The notes: generated from the letters alone by a model not told the origin. Shown: positions 9,432-18,389, counted from the first letter of the stretch. The stretch: DNA of 64,000 bases from Acidovorax sp. sic0104 (GCF_019219095.1 NZ_JAHUWH010000004.1:62001-126000), one strand, 5' to 3'. Translations and numbers: made by a program.

Positions 9432-9455
9432 AAGCCGCCTCCGGGCGGCTTTTTC
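9432..9455 (+). terminator. Rho-independent terminator of erpA
   Basis: AAGCCGCC-TCC-GGGCGGCTT followed by TTT: stem of about 8 bp and a short T-run 40 bp past the erpA stop. Confidence 0.85.
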
Positions 9456-9531
9456 GTTGGAGCGTCGTGCAGGGCGGCGGCCCCGGCCTGCCGGCGCGCC
9501 ACCTGCCAACGACCTGACCTTGTGAACCCCC

Positions 9532-10995
9532 ATGCCGCAGCCGTCCTTGATTTCGCCGCAGCCACCCGTGCCATCCCCGTCGCCGCAGTCGCTGAAGCTG
9601 CTCCTGTGGCTGGTCGCCGTCGGCTTCTTCATGCAGACGCTGGACGCCACCATCGTCAACACCGCCTTGCCCGCCATGGCGCGTAGCCTGGGCGAGAGTC
9701 CCCTGCGCATGCAGTCGGTGGTGGTGGCTTACTCGCTGGCGATGGCCATGCTGATCCCGGCGTCGGGCTGGGTGGCCGACCGCTTCGGCTCCCGCCGCGT
9801 GTACCTGGCGGCCATCGTGCTGTTCGTGCTGGGCTCGGTGTTCTGCGCGCTGGCGCAGAACCTGGGCCAGTTGGTGGCCGCGCGCGTGGTGCAGGGGCTG
9901 GGCGGGGCGCTGCTGCTGCCCGTGGGGCGGCTGGTGGTGCTGCGCACCTTCCCGCGCGAGCAGTTCCTGCAGGCGATGAGCTTCGTGGCCATCCCGGGGT
10001 TGATCGGGCCGCTCATCGGGCCCACGCTGGGCGGCTGGCTGGTGGAGGTGGCCTCGTGGCACTGGATCTTTCTCATCAACGTGCCGGTGGGCATCGTGGG
10101 CTGCCTGGCCACGCTGCGCTTCATGCCCGGCGGGCCCGTCACCTTCGTCGCGCGCTTCGACCTGGCGGGCTACCTGATGCTCGCGTTCGGCATGGTGTCG
10201 CTCTCGCTCGCGCTGGACGGCCTGGCGAGCATGGGCCTGCGCCAGGCCAGCGTGCTGGTGCTGATGATCTTCGGGCTGGCCAGCCTGGTGGCGTACTGGC
10301 TGCACGCCGCGCGCAAGCCGGACCCCTTGTTCTCGCCCAGTTTGTTCACGGTGGACACGCTGCGCATCGGCTTGCTGGGCAATCTGTTCTCGCGCCTGGG
10401 CAGCTCGTGCATGCCGTTCCTGATACCGCTGCTGCTGCAGGTGAGCATGGGCTACTCGCCCATGCAGGCCGGCATGATGATGCTGCCCGTGGCCGTGGCC
10501 GGCATGTCGATGAAGCGCTTCACCACGCCGCTGATCACGCGCTTTGGGTACCGGCGTGTGCTGGTGGCCAACACGCTGCTGGTGGGGCTGGCCATGGCCA
10601 GCTTCGGCCTGGCCAGCCCTGCGCAGCCGCTGTGGGTGCACATTGTCCAGTTGGCGGCGTTCGGAGCTGTGAACTCGCTGCAGTTCACGGCCATGAACAC
10701 CGTCACGCTCAAGGACCTGGAGCACGCCATGGCCAGCAGCGGCAACAGCCTGCTGTCGATGGTGCAGATGGTCGCCATGGGCATGGGGGTGGCGTCGGCT
10801 GGCGCGGTGCTGGCGGCCTTCACCAACGTCTTTCCGGCGGGTGCCGCAGGGCAGGCGCTGGCGGCGTTCCAGGCCACCTTTGTGTGCATGGGGCTGATCA
10901 CCGTGGCGTCGGCCGGCATCTTCTGGCAGCTGTCGCCGCACGACAAGGCCAGCAGCCGGGCGGCGGCGTCGGCGGACGCGGCAGAGCCGGGCTGA
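9532..10995 (+). CDS. DHA2-family (EmrB/MdtD-like) MFS multidrug exporter
   Basis: 487 aa, many hydrophobic segments, inner-membrane proton-driven exporter. LDATIVNTALPAMARSL in TM1 is the DHA2 motif, GWVADRFGSRRVYL is MFS motif A, and RVVQGLGGALLLPVGRLVVL and GPLIGPTLGGWLVE are motifs B and C. The sequence resembles MdtD-type members most. There is no adjacent membrane-fusion protein or regulator, so the substrate cannot be inferred from context. Confidence 0.92.
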   Translation: MPQPSLISPQPPVPSPSPQSLKLLLWLVAVGFFMQTLDATIVNTALPAMARSLGESPLRMQSVVVAYSLAMAMLIPASGWVADRFGSRRVYLAAIVLFVLGSVFCALAQNLGQLVAARVVQGLGGALLLPVGRLVVLRTFPREQFLQAMSFVAIPGLIGPLIGPTLGGWLVEVASWHWIFLINVPVGIVGCLATLRFMPGGPVTFVARFDLAGYLMLAFGMVSLSLALDGLASMGLRQASVLVLMIFGLASLVAYWLHAARKPDPLFSPSLFTVDTLRIGLLGNLFSRLGSSCMPFLIPLLLQVSMGYSPMQAGMMMLPVAVAGMSMKRFTTPLITRFGYRRVLVANTLLVGLAMASFGLASPAQPLWVHIVQLAAFGAVNSLQFTAMNTVTLKDLEHAMASSGNSLLSMVQMVAMGMGVASAGAVLAAFTNVFPAGAAGQALAAFQATFVCMGLITVASAGIFWQLSPHDKASSRAAASADAAEPG

Positions 10996-11056
10996 AACGA
11001 AAGGGCGGGGCACTGCGCCTGCAGCGGCACCCGCCGCGCAGGCCCATGGCGGGCTG

Positions 11057-12178
11057 CTATGCCGGGTACATGGCGCCCAGCACGCGGGGGCCCGCTGCGC
11101 CGGTCACGCTCGACAGGTTGCCCGGCTGGCCCGTGACCGCCTGGCGGGCCAGCCAGGCGAATGCGGCGGCCTCCACCTGCAGCGCAGGCAGGCCCAGCGC
11201 ATCGGTGGCCACCACCTTGAGTGCGGGGCACAGTGCCTGCAAACGGGCCATGAGGTGGGCGTTGAGTGCGCCGCCGCCGCACACCGCCAGTGATTCGCTA
11301 TTTTTTTGATAGCTGCTTACGCTCATCTGGCAAGCGGTAGCGGTGAATTCTGTCAATGTCGCCTGCACATCCGCAGGCCGTGCGTCCGCCCAGGCGCGCA
11401 GATGTGCCGCCAGCCAGCCGGGGTTGAACAAATCGCGCCCGGTGCTCTTGGGGGCGCTCTTGTGCAAAAACGGTTCCTGCAGCAATGACGCCAACAGGCC
11501 CGGCAGCACCTGCCCGCTGGAGGCCCACCCCCCGCCTGCGTCGTACGACTGGCCCGTGTGCTGCTGGCACCAGTGGTCCATGAGTGCGTTGCCCGGGCCG
11601 CAGTCGAAGCCGAGCACACTGCCGTCCGCACCCAGCACGCTGAGGTTGGAAATGCCGCCGATGTTGAGCACCAGCACCGTTTCATCGGGCCGACCGAACA
11701 CGCCCTGGTGAAACGCCGGCACCAGCGGCGCCCCCTGGCCACCCGCCGCCACATCGCGGCTGCGAAAGTCCGCCACCACCGTAATGCCCGTGCGCTCGGC
11801 CAGCAGGGCGGGGCTGCCCAGTTGCAGCGTGTAGCCGGTGCCGTCGAATTCCTGGGGACGATGGCGCACCGTCTGCCCATGCGCGCCAATGGCGCGGATG
11901 GCGGTGGCAGGCAGCCCGCTGTGGGCCAGCAGCGTGTGCACCACCTCGGCATACGCGCGCGACAGCGCGTTGCCTGCCAGCGCGGCGCGGTGCAGCTCGT
12001 CGCTGCCAGAGGTATTGAGTGCCAGCAGTTCGGCCCGGAGCCCGGGTTCGAAGGCCATGCTGGCGTAGTGCGTGACCACCATGCGCGGCCCGGAAAAATC
12101 GGCCAGAACCCCGTCGATGCCGTCGAGCGAGGTGCCCGACATCAGGCCGATGTACAGCTCGTTGGTGGTGGTGCTCAT
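11057..12178 (-). CDS. anmK: Anhydro-N-acetylmuramic acid kinase, with a repeat embedded in its coding sequence
   Basis: AnmK (373 aa) phosphorylates and hydrolyses 1,6-anhydroMurNAc to MurNAc-6-P in peptidoglycan recycling. YIGLMSGTSLDGIDGVL at the N-terminus, NIGGISNLSVL, GFDCGPGNALMD and AVCGGGALNAHLMARL are diagnostic. A 17-bp genomic palindrome (11297-11313) and its tail lie inside the gene, in frame, just before the VCGGG motif. They encode an extra Ser/Tyr/Gln/Lys-rich loop (VSSYQKNSES). The reading frame is kept, so the enzyme is probably active. It is divergent from nothing close; the M23 peptidase gene lies upstream on the same strand. Confidence 0.95.
   Translation of the reverse strand: MSTTTNELYIGLMSGTSLDGIDGVLADFSGPRMVVTHYASMAFEPGLRAELLALNTSGSDELHRAALAGNALSRAYAEVVHTLLAHSGLPATAIRAIGAHGQTVRHRPQEFDGTGYTLQLGSPALLAERTGITVVADFRSRDVAAGGQGAPLVPAFHQGVFGRPDETVLVLNIGGISNLSVLGADGSVLGFDCGPGNALMDHWCQQHTGQSYDAGGGWASSGQVLPGLLASLLQEPFLHKSAPKSTGRDLFNPGWLAAHLRAWADARPADVQATLTEFTATACQMSVSSYQKNSESLAVCGGGALNAHLMARLQALCPALKVVATDALGLPALQVEAAAFAWLARQAVTGQPGNLSSVTGAAGPRVLGAMYPA
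11297..11330 (+). repeat. Comamonad palindromic repeat, copy 2 (inside anmK)
   Basis: GCTATTTTTTTGATAGC at 11297-11313, followed by the family tail TGCTTACGCTCATCTGG. Same 17-bp core as the copy at 17479-17495. It lies wholly within the anmK coding sequence. Confidence 0.85.
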
Positions 12179-12242
12179 GGGAAGGCCTGCGAACGGGCGA
12201 GGGCGTTTGCTATGGGCGCGGACCCAACCAGGGACGCCGCGG

Positions 12243-12310
12243 AACTGGCTTTGCCAGTCCGCTGGCGTCGTCCCCCTGGGGGGAAGGCGCCGCAGGCGAC
12301 TCAGGGGGGG
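12243..12310. repeat. GC-rich palindromic intergenic element, copy B
   Basis: On the minus strand it reads CCCCCCTGAGTCGCCTGCGG, then CGCCTTCCCCC, GGGGGACG, and GGCAAAGCCAGTTCC. This parallels the element after glmU (22620-22692), which has TGAGTCGC, CGCCTTCCCCC, GGGGGACG and GGCGGAGCCAGTTCC. It directly follows the stop of the M23 peptidase gene. Confidence 0.65.
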
Positions 12311-12315
12311 TCACA

Positions 12316-13677
12316 TCACTCTGCGCTGGCCTGCTCGATCAGCGCTGCGGCATTCAGCTGAATGCGCATGTTGGACGCCAGGCGCTGGAAGGCGGGGCGC
12401 GATGCGGCAGAGATGGGCGCGGCAGCGTCGCTGGCGGCCACGATGGTCTGCGGATCCTGGTGCACGCCGTTCACACGGAACTCGAAGTGCAGGTGCGGAC
12501 CGGTGGCCCAGCCCGTGGAGCCCACGGCGCCCAGGGTCTGGCCCTGTTCGACCGACTGGCCCTGGCGCACGTCGATGCGGCTCAGGTGGGCGTACACGGT
12601 GACATGCTGGTTGCGGTGCTTCACGAACACCACGTTGCCAAAACCGTTCTGCACGCCCGCGAACTCGACCACGCCGTCGCCCACGGTGCGCACGGCGGTG
12701 CCGGTGGGGGCCGCGAAGTCCGTGCCCAGGTGGGCACGCCAGGTCTTCAGGATGGGGTGCAGGCGCATCTTGAAGCCGCTGGTCACGCGCGAGAACTCGA
12801 CCGGCGAGGTCAGGTAGGCGCGGCGCATGCTCTCGCCGTCCAGGGTGTAGTACGAGCCCTTGCCGGCGCCCGGCTCCTGGAACCAGATGGCCTGGTGGGT
12901 CTTGCCGGCGTTGACGAACTCCGCGCTCAGCACGCGGCCGCTGGACAGGGGCTCGCCGTCGGCCTCCAGCGTTTCATACACGACGGAGAAGCGGTCGCCC
13001 TTGCGCAGCGAGCGGCGAAAGTCGATGTTGCCCGAGAACAGCTCGGCCATCTGGACGGCCACGCCGTCGGGGATGTTGGAGGCGTCGGTGGCGGCGAACA
13101 GCGAGCTGTTGATGATGCCGCCAGCCAGTCGGCTGCTGGCCGTCATCTTGGCGGTCTCGACGCGCGAGGTGAATTTGTTGTTGCCGGTGCGCTCGACGAT
13201 CAGGCGGCGGAAGTTGCCGCTGTCGTCCGGCACCCAGCGTACCGTCAGGCGGATGAGGCGGTGGTCGTCGGTGGTCTCGGCCGACACGATGCGGCCGGTG
13301 CGGCCCAGCACATTCTGTCTGACAGGTGTGTCACCGCGCATGAAGGCGGCGGCAGCCGGGTCGGCCACGCCCATGCGCTGCAGCAGGGACTCGGGGGTGT
13401 CGCTGCTGCGCACCTGCTCGGAGCGGTACAGCGAGAAGCCGGGGGCATCGAGCTCGCCCAGCACCAGGTTTTCTGCCAGAGACTCGACGGGCAGCGTCAC
13501 CATGCGCACAGGCATCTCGGCCGGGTCGGGTGCGAAGGAGGCCACTGCGAATGCGCCGCCGCCGCCCGTCAGCAGGATGGCTGCGATGGCGGCGGTGATG
13601 CGCTTGGGGTGTTTCTGGATCGTGTGGGACAGCCGGTCAAGCAATGCCGTGCTGGCGGTGGTCAAGCCATGAATCAA
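12316..13677 (-). CDS. M23-family murein endopeptidase (MepM-like)
   Basis: About 453 aa. After an N-terminal membrane segment (ITAAIAAILLTGGGGAFAVAS) and a domain resembling the OapA/Csd3-type second region comes a LytM/M23 peptidase domain: HLGTDFAAPTGTAV (zinc His and Asp) and HLHFEFRVNG (catalytic and zinc histidines). It cuts peptidoglycan crosslinks. The start is uncertain: I take the TTG at 13677 (reads MIHGLTTAST), which puts about 25 residues before the membrane helix; a longer version up to 13830 adds only low-complexity residues. It is divergent from tyrS. It follows the usual 'anmK - M23 - tyrS' order of this bacterial group. Confidence 0.9.
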   Translation of the reverse strand: MIHGLTTASTALLDRLSHTIQKHPKRITAAIAAILLTGGGGAFAVASFAPDPAEMPVRMVTLPVESLAENLVLGELDAPGFSLYRSEQVRSSDTPESLLQRMGVADPAAAAFMRGDTPVRQNVLGRTGRIVSAETTDDHRLIRLTVRWVPDDSGNFRRLIVERTGNNKFTSRVETAKMTASSRLAGGIINSSLFAATDASNIPDGVAVQMAELFSGNIDFRRSLRKGDRFSVVYETLEADGEPLSSGRVLSAEFVNAGKTHQAIWFQEPGAGKGSYYTLDGESMRRAYLTSPVEFSRVTSGFKMRLHPILKTWRAHLGTDFAAPTGTAVRTVGDGVVEFAGVQNGFGNVVFVKHRNQHVTVYAHLSRIDVRQGQSVEQGQTLGAVGSTGWATGPHLHFEFRVNGVHQDPQTIVAASDAAAPISAASRPAFQRLASNMRIQLNAAALIEQASAE

Positions 13678-13882
13678 AGGTCTATCCCCAGGGTGAACGT
13701 GGCTCCAGGAAACTCCCCCGCGGCGCGCGCTAGCGGGGCAAGGCTGGAGGCACAGGCTGTCAGGTGCAAGGTGCCGGGCGCGGGATCGGGGCGTCGGAAC
13801 ATGGGGCCCACTAGAATCCGCCCTTGGCAAGGTGGGCGCAAGTATAGCGGCGCACGCTGTCTAGACATCCCAAAAAACCCTT

Positions 13883-15115
13883 ATGAATCAATCTGCTGTT
13901 ACAACAAGCCCGCCTTCCGATGGTGTAAGGCAAGCCCTCGAAATCTCGCTGCGCGGCGTCGACGAATTGCTGCCACGGGACGAGTGGGCCAAAAAGCTGG
14001 CGCGCTCCGAAGCCACCGGCCAACCCCTGCGCGTGAAGCTCGGGCTGGACCCGACGGCGCCGGACATCCACATCGGCCACACCGTGGTGCTCAACAAGAT
14101 GCGGCAGTTGCAAGATCTGGGCCATCAGGTGATCTTCCTGATCGGCGACTTCACCAGCCTCATCGGCGACCCTTCGGGCCGCAACAGCACCCGTCCGCCG
14201 CTCACCAAGGAGCAGATCCAGGCCAACGCCGAGACCTACTACCGCCAGGCCAGCCTGGTGCTGGACCCGGCCCGCACCGAGATCCGCTACAACAGCGAGT
14301 GGAGCGAGCCCCTGGGCGCCACCGGCATGATCCAGCTGGCCGCCAAGTACACGGTGGCGCGCATGATGGAGCGCGACGACTTCCACAAGCGCTTTTCCAC
14401 CGGCCAGTCCATCTCGGTGCACGAATTCCTGTACCCGCTGATGCAGGGCTACGACTCGGTGGCCTTGAAGAGCGACCTGGAGCTGGGCGGCACCGACCAG
14501 AAGTTCAACCTGCTCATGGGCCGCCATCTGCAGCAGGAATACGGCCAGGAGCCGCAGTGTGTGCTCACCATGCCGCTGCTGGTGGGCCTGGATGGCGTGG
14601 ACAAGATGTCCAAGTCCAAGAACAACTACATCGGCATCACCGAAGAGCCCAACACCATGTTCGCCAAGGTGCTGTCCATCAGCGACACCCTGATGTGGGA
14701 CTGGTACACGCTGCTGTCATTTTTGTCACTCTCGCAGATCGCGGCGCTCAAGGCCGAGGTGGCGGGCGGGCGCAACCCCAAGGACGCCAAGGTGATGCTC
14801 GCCAAGGAGATCACCACGCGCTTTCACAGCGCGGCGGCGGCCGATGCGGCCGAGCAGGACTTCATCAACCGCAGCAAAGGCGGCGTGCCCGATGAGATTC
14901 CCGAGGTGAGCCTGACCGGTGCACCCCTGGGCATCGGGGCGCTGCTCAAGCAGGCCAACCTTGCGCCGTCGGGCAGCGAGGCCAGCCGCCTGATCGACGG
15001 CGGGGGTGTGCGCGTGGACGGCAGCGTGGTCAGCGACAAGGGCCTCAAGCTCGACGCCGGGACTTATGTGGTGCAGGTGGGCAAGCGCAAGTTCGCGAAG
15101 GTGACTTTGGCTTGA
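13883..15115 (+). CDS. tyrS: Tyrosyl-tRNA synthetase
   Basis: Class I tRNA synthetase (410 aa) charging tRNA-Tyr. [18 protein letters not shown] contains the HIGH signature and [12 protein letters not shown] the KMSKS loop. [14 protein letters not shown] and the C-terminal S4 RNA-binding domain ([19 protein letters not shown]) are present. This is the TyrRS type with the longer HIGH-region spacing common in proteobacteria. The ATG follows CCCTT, without a strong ribosome-binding site. Confidence 0.97.
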   Translation: MNQSAVTTSPPSDGVRQALEISLRGVDELLPRDEWAKKLARSEATGQPLRVKLGLDPTAPDIHIGHTVVLNKMRQLQDLGHQVIFLIGDFTSLIGDPSGRNSTRPPLTKEQIQANAETYYRQASLVLDPARTEIRYNSEWSEPLGATGMIQLAAKYTVARMMERDDFHKRFSTGQSISVHEFLYPLMQGYDSVALKSDLELGGTDQKFNLLMGRHLQQEYGQEPQCVLTMPLLVGLDGVDKMSKSKNNYIGITEEPNTMFAKVLSISDTLMWDWYTLLSFLSLSQIAALKAEVAGGRNPKDAKVMLAKEITTRFHSAAAADAAEQDFINRSKGGVPDEIPEVSLTGAPLGIGALLKQANLAPSGSEASRLIDGGGVRVDGSVVSDKGLKLDAGTYVVQVGKRKFAKVTLA

Positions 15116-15120
15116 AACTG

Positions 15121-15167
15121 CCTCCAGCGCTTTCTGGATGAGTGTTGGCAGCTACAAAAATGGTAGC
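15121..15167 (-). repeat. Comamonad palindromic repeat, copy 3 (touches lysR stop)
   Basis: GCTACAAAAATGGTAGC at 15151-15167; on the minus strand its tail reads GCCAACACTCATCCAGAAAG and CGCTGGAGG. Base 15167 is also the last base of the TAG stop of the LysR gene, so the repeat begins exactly at the end of that gene. Confidence 0.8.
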
Positions 15168-16171
15168 TAGTTTGCACCATCCAGGTCGTCATTGAGGTCC
15201 GGGTCCGGCACATCGCCAATGGCCTCGCGCGTGGCCTGGGCCTGCAATTGCAGCCACGCGCAGAACGCCTTGATCTCGGGCCGCTGGGCGCTGCGCGGGC
15301 CCACCATCAGCCAGTAGGTCAGGGGCGAGTCGATGCGGTGTCCGGGCAGTACCTCCACCAGGTCGCCCGAGGCCAGCGCATCGGCGATCAGCGGCATGCG
15401 GGCCAGCGCCAGGCCCTGGCCGGCCAGCGCGGCCTGCACGATCTGGTGCGCGTAGTTGAAGTACAGCCAGCGCTCGGGCTGCAGCTTGGCCAGGTCACGC
15501 GCATCGAACCAGCGGCGCCAGCTCAGGTATTCCAGGTAGTGCGTGCGGTGGGCGTCGCCCGCCTCGATCAGGGTGAACTGCGCCACGTCCGCCGGCGTGC
15601 GCAGGGGCTTGCCGCTTTTCAGCAGCCAGGGGCTGGCCACCACCGCCAACTGCTCGCCGAACAGGCGCGTGCCGCCCTGGGTGGCGCCGCCTGGCATGGC
15701 GTAGCGCAGCGCCAGGTCCACGTCCGAGGTGTCCAGGTCGATCTGCACGTCGCTCGCATCGATGCGGATGTCGATGCCCGGGTTGTCGCGCTGGAACTCC
15801 TCCATGCGCGGTATGAGCCACATCGATGCAAAGCTGGCCCAGGTGGTGATCGCCACGCTGCGCCGGCCGGCCGTCTGGCGCACCAGGCGCACGGCGGCGT
15901 CCAGGCGCTCCAGCGCCGGGGCCACGGCGCGCTGCAGCTGCGCGCCCGCGCTGGTCAGCTCCACGGCGCGCGTGTGGCGCAGGAACAGCGCCACACCCAC
16001 TTCTTCTTCCAGTGCCTGGATCTGGCGGCTCACGGCCGACTGGGTGAGCGCCAGTTCGTCCGCCGCGGCGCGAAAGTTCAGGTGGCGTGCCACGGCCAGG
16101 AATGCGCGCCAGTGGCCGGTGGCGACGGGCCGGGTGCGCAGGACGGCGGGGGAGTATTCGGCAGAGGCCAT
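15167..16171 (-). CDS. LysR-family regulator (GcvA-like), divergent from DUF2917 genes
   Basis: 334 aa. The winged HTH is at about residues 22-82 (FLAVARHLNFRAAADELALTQSAVSRQIQALEEEVG) and the LysR effector domain follows (RRSVAITTWASFASMWLIP, VDLALRYAMPG, a GcvA-type pattern). The last coding bases run into a dispersed repeat. It is divergent from two DUF2917 genes that both have the same 30-bp motif upstream, so it is the likely regulator of both (inference). The effector is unknown. Confidence 0.93.
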   Translation of the reverse strand: MASAEYSPAVLRTRPVATGHWRAFLAVARHLNFRAAADELALTQSAVSRQIQALEEEVGVALFLRHTRAVELTSAGAQLQRAVAPALERLDAAVRLVRQTAGRRSVAITTWASFASMWLIPRMEEFQRDNPGIDIRIDASDVQIDLDTSDVDLALRYAMPGGATQGGTRLFGEQLAVVASPWLLKSGKPLRTPADVAQFTLIEAGDAHRTHYLEYLSWRRWFDARDLAKLQPERWLYFNYAHQIVQAALAGQGLALARMPLIADALASGDLVEVLPGHRIDSPLTYWLMVGPRSAQRPEIKAFCAWLQLQAQATREAIGDVPDPDLNDDLDGAN

Positions 16172-16210
16172 GGCGGTTTCCCGAGGAGATCCAGATTCAT
16201 GCGTCGATGG

Positions 16211-16240
16211 AATGAATAGCGTACCGCGTTTTCATTGGAC
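16211..16240 (+). promoter_or_regulatory. Putative LysR operator 1 (AT-N-AAT-N11-TTTTCATTGGAC)
   Basis: A 30-bp motif 40 bp from the lysR start and 69 bp from the first DUF2917 start. It contains the dyad ATGAA-N14-TTCAT. Its twin lies at 16895-16924 with identical spacing. TTGGAC at its end may double as a -35 box. Confidence 0.65.
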
Positions 16241-16308
16241 TGTGTAGGGCGCTGGCGGCAACATTGATGCTCATCAACGCGCATTGAGCGCACCTGAAGG
16301 AGTCCGTC

Positions 16309-16875
16309 ATGCCAGCCCGCAACGTTCTGGAATCGCAACAATCCGCCCAAGCCCCATCGGCTGGCCGACCTGCGGCCGGTTGCTGGAAACTGAACCCTGG
16401 CCGAGCCCTGTCGCTGCACCCGCGCGAGCACGGCGTGTTGGCCATCGCGCAGGGCCGCGCCTGGGTCACCCTGCGGGGCGCGTCGCTGGCCGGGCTGCCG
16501 GCGGACTTGCGCTCAGACCTGCCCTTGTGCCTGGCCGACCACGTGCTGCAGGCCGGCGAGCGCCTGGTAGTCGCGCCCGGCCAGCATGTGGTGATGGAAG
16601 CCTGGAGCCCCGCGGGCGCGCTGCCTGAAACCGTGGCCTTCGAGTGGGCGGCGCAGCCCGCTGCACCGGCACAGCGCCTGCTGCGGCCCGGTGCCGAGTG
16701 GGAATGCAGCGTCGCCTTGCCCCTGCGCGACCTGATGCAGGCCCTGGGCCAGGGCGGCCGTGCCGTGGGCCAGGCGGGCGTGCAGGTGTTGGGCGCAGGC
16801 AGCCGGCTGGCGGTCGGAATCGCGCGGTTTGCTCTCTTTCGGATAGCAGCGCCCCGTGCTCGCACCACGGCTTGA
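16309..16875 (+). CDS. DUF2917 protein, long paralogue
   Basis: 188 aa with a DUF2917 domain at about residues 25-110: LNPGRALSLHPREHGVLAIAQGRAWVTL, then LADHVLQAGERLVVAPGQHVVMEAW. The pattern (GxAWVTL, L.AGe.L.V.pGqhvV) is shared with the next gene, so the two are tandem paralogues. The family has a predicted small beta-barrel and no known function. The C-terminal 70 residues are Ala/Arg-rich and have no match that I recognise. An AAGGAG ribosome-binding site precedes the ATG. Probably LysR-controlled through the operator at 16211. Confidence 0.82.
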   Translation: MPARNVLESQQSAQAPSAGRPAAGCWKLNPGRALSLHPREHGVLAIAQGRAWVTLRGASLAGLPADLRSDLPLCLADHVLQAGERLVVAPGQHVVMEAWSPAGALPETVAFEWAAQPAAPAQRLLRPGAEWECSVALPLRDLMQALGQGGRAVGQAGVQVLGAGSRLAVGIARFALFRIAAPRARTTA

Positions 16876-16894
16876 GGGCGACATGCAAGAAGAG

Positions 16895-16924
16895 CATCAA
16901 TCCTCATATTCCTTTTCATTGGAC
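16895..16924 (+). promoter_or_regulatory. Putative LysR operator 2
   Basis: The same AT-N-AAT-N11-TTTTCATTGGAC pattern as at 16211-16240, 58 bp before the second DUF2917 start. Its presence in both gaps shows that each gene can be regulated separately by the neighbouring LysR protein. Confidence 0.65.
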
Positions 16925-16981
16925 GCTGTTGCTAGCACGGCGCACCATAGAGTCCATCAAGGGTAAACCCGGAGAAGCACC

Positions 16982-17374
16982 ATGACCACCTCGCAGACCT
17001 TCCAGTTCGTATCCGCCGCTGCCACGGCCGCTGCCACCCACGGTGTCAGCACCTTGCTGCCAGGCAAGGCCGTCAGCCTCGCGCCCCGTGCCCCCATGGC
17101 CCTGCGCGTGGCCGAAGGCCACGCCTGGGTGACGCTCGATGCCGGCCCCTACGGCACGGGTGCCGAAGCCGGCGACGTGTTCCTGCACGCCGGCCAGACC
17201 CTCTGGGTGGCCGCCGGCCAGCATGCCGTGGTCGAGCCCGTGGGCAGCGCCCGCCTGCAGTACCGCTGGACCAGCACCCCCGTGGGCGCGGCCAGCATCG
17301 CCACCCCCTGGTGGCGCCGTGCGGCCTTCGGCAGCCCGTCCGTGGCCGTTGCGAGCGACGCCTGCTGCGCCTGA
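16982..17374 (+). CDS. DUF2917 protein, short paralogue
   Basis: 130 aa. The DUF2917 domain spans about residues 20-100: LLPGKAVSLAPRAPMALRVA, GHAWVTL, FLHAGQTLWVAAGQHAVVEP. No signal peptide or membrane segment. The C-terminus ends in DACCA, two adjacent cysteines. GGAGAAG precedes the ATG. Function unknown; context links it to the preceding paralogue and the divergent LysR regulator. Confidence 0.82.
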   Translation: MTTSQTFQFVSAAATAAATHGVSTLLPGKAVSLAPRAPMALRVAEGHAWVTLDAGPYGTGAEAGDVFLHAGQTLWVAAGQHAVVEPVGSARLQYRWTSTPVGAASIATPWWRRAAFGSPSVAVASDACCA

Positions 17375-17443
17375 ACCGGCATGCGGGCGGGCGAGCGAGA
17401 GCACCAGGCTGCCCGCGCAGTGTCCGCCCGGTTCTATAGTCTG

Positions 17444-17498
17444 AATAGCTTCCTGCGTTTGCCCATCAAGCGTTGGAAGCTATTTTTTTGATAGCAAA
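17444..17498 (-). repeat. Comamonad palindromic repeat, copy 4
   Basis: GCTATTTTTTTGATAGC at 17479-17495, with the tail on the other side (minus-strand TTCCAACGCTTGATGGGCAA, then a second GCTATT). It lies between the convergent DUF2917 and tetR genes. The T-run and stem could also act as a terminator. Confidence 0.85.
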
Positions 17499-17518
17499 AC
17501 GTTTGCTGTGCCCCCGGC

Positions 17519-18145
17519 TCAGTCTTGGGGTGTATCCAGCAACTGGATCAGCTGCTCCTGCAAGGTCGTCAGCAGCTCCTGAGACAGCGCCGGCTGCGCC
17601 GCCGCCGTAGCGCGGGCCAGCACCAGGCCGCCGACCATGGTGGCCAGCACCTCCATCGCCCGCGCGCGGTGCGCCGCCGATACCTGCGCTGCATCGGCAC
17701 CGAAGGGCTCGGCCGGGGCGGGAGCATGGTCTGCCAACAGCTGCGTGAAGCGCTGGATGTTGCGCTCGATCCCCGATGCAAATACTTCCGACAGCTCCGG
17801 GCCCGCGCGCGCCGCGTCCACCGCCAGCGCTGCGGCCGGGCAGCCGCGGCCAGGGGCGTCGCGGTGCGCGGGCGAGAGGTAGCTCTTGATGCGGTCTGCC
17901 ACCGTCGCGTTGGGCGTATGCCCATCCAGGGGGGCGATGGACCAGTCGAACGCGCGGGCGCAGGCCTCGCGCACCAGCGCGTCCTTGGACTCGAAATGCC
18001 GGTACAGCCCGCCGTGCGTCAGCCCCGCATCGCGCGTGATGTCGGCCACGCCCACGCCCGCCAGGCCGCGCTCGCGGTACAGGCGCGCGGCCGCGTCGAG
18101 GATGCCCTGGCGGTTCTCTGCCGCCTGTGCCTTGGAGACTTTCAT
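17519..18145 (-). CDS. TetR/AcrR-family repressor beside fabF-like gene
   Basis: 208 aa. N-terminal HTH (ILDAAARLYRERGLAGVGVADITRDAGLTHGGLYRHFESKDALV), then a ligand-binding all-helical domain. Clear inverted repeats begin 9 bp before its start in the gap to the divergent beta-ketoacyl-ACP synthase gene, so it probably represses itself and that gene. The ligand is unknown; acyl-CoA or a phenolic compound would be plausible but is not shown. Confidence 0.92.
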   Translation of the reverse strand: MKVSKAQAAENRQGILDAAARLYRERGLAGVGVADITRDAGLTHGGLYRHFESKDALVREACARAFDWSIAPLDGHTPNATVADRIKSYLSPAHRDAPGRGCPAAALAVDAARAGPELSEVFASGIERNIQRFTQLLADHAPAPAEPFGADAAQVSAAHRARAMEVLATMVGGLVLARATAAAQPALSQELLTTLQEQLIQLLDTPQD

Positions 18146-18153
18146 GGAAACCT

Positions 18154-18214
18154 CTTAATGATTGCGGTCGTACGCATTAAGCAGTTTTGTGCTTATGATG
18201 ACGGCTGCAATCAT
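18154..18214. promoter_or_regulatory. Putative TetR operators (two overlapping inverted repeats)
   Basis: CTTAATG-N14-CATTAAG (18154-18181) is an exact 7-bp inverted repeat. ATGATTGC (18158-18165) and GCAATCAT (18207-18214) form an exact 8-bp inverted repeat over a longer span. Both lie directly upstream of the tetR start and within the divergent gap. Confidence 0.65.
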
Positions 18215-18389
18215 AAATCCCGGCCCGCCTTCTGGGCGCAGTTGAGCAGCGAACCGCCGCCGTGCCTGCCTTTCTGCTTTCTGTCGTCCCTGCCGCCAGA
18301 CCATCCACCAGCGAGTTGTTTCCGATGCAATCCCTACCGTCCGTCTTCCTGATATCGCGTGCAGCCCCTGGTTGCGGAGGCTGCGGCTG

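Noticed and set aside
9337..11013. 558-codon minus-strand frame opposite the MFS exporter
   Set aside because: Composition (His/Gln/Arg-rich) is that of an antisense shadow; the plus-strand exporter is clear.
12460..14895. 811-codon plus-strand frame across the M23 peptidase and tyrS
   Set aside because: Low-complexity Gly/Ala/His/Arg product spanning two real genes, one in the opposite direction.
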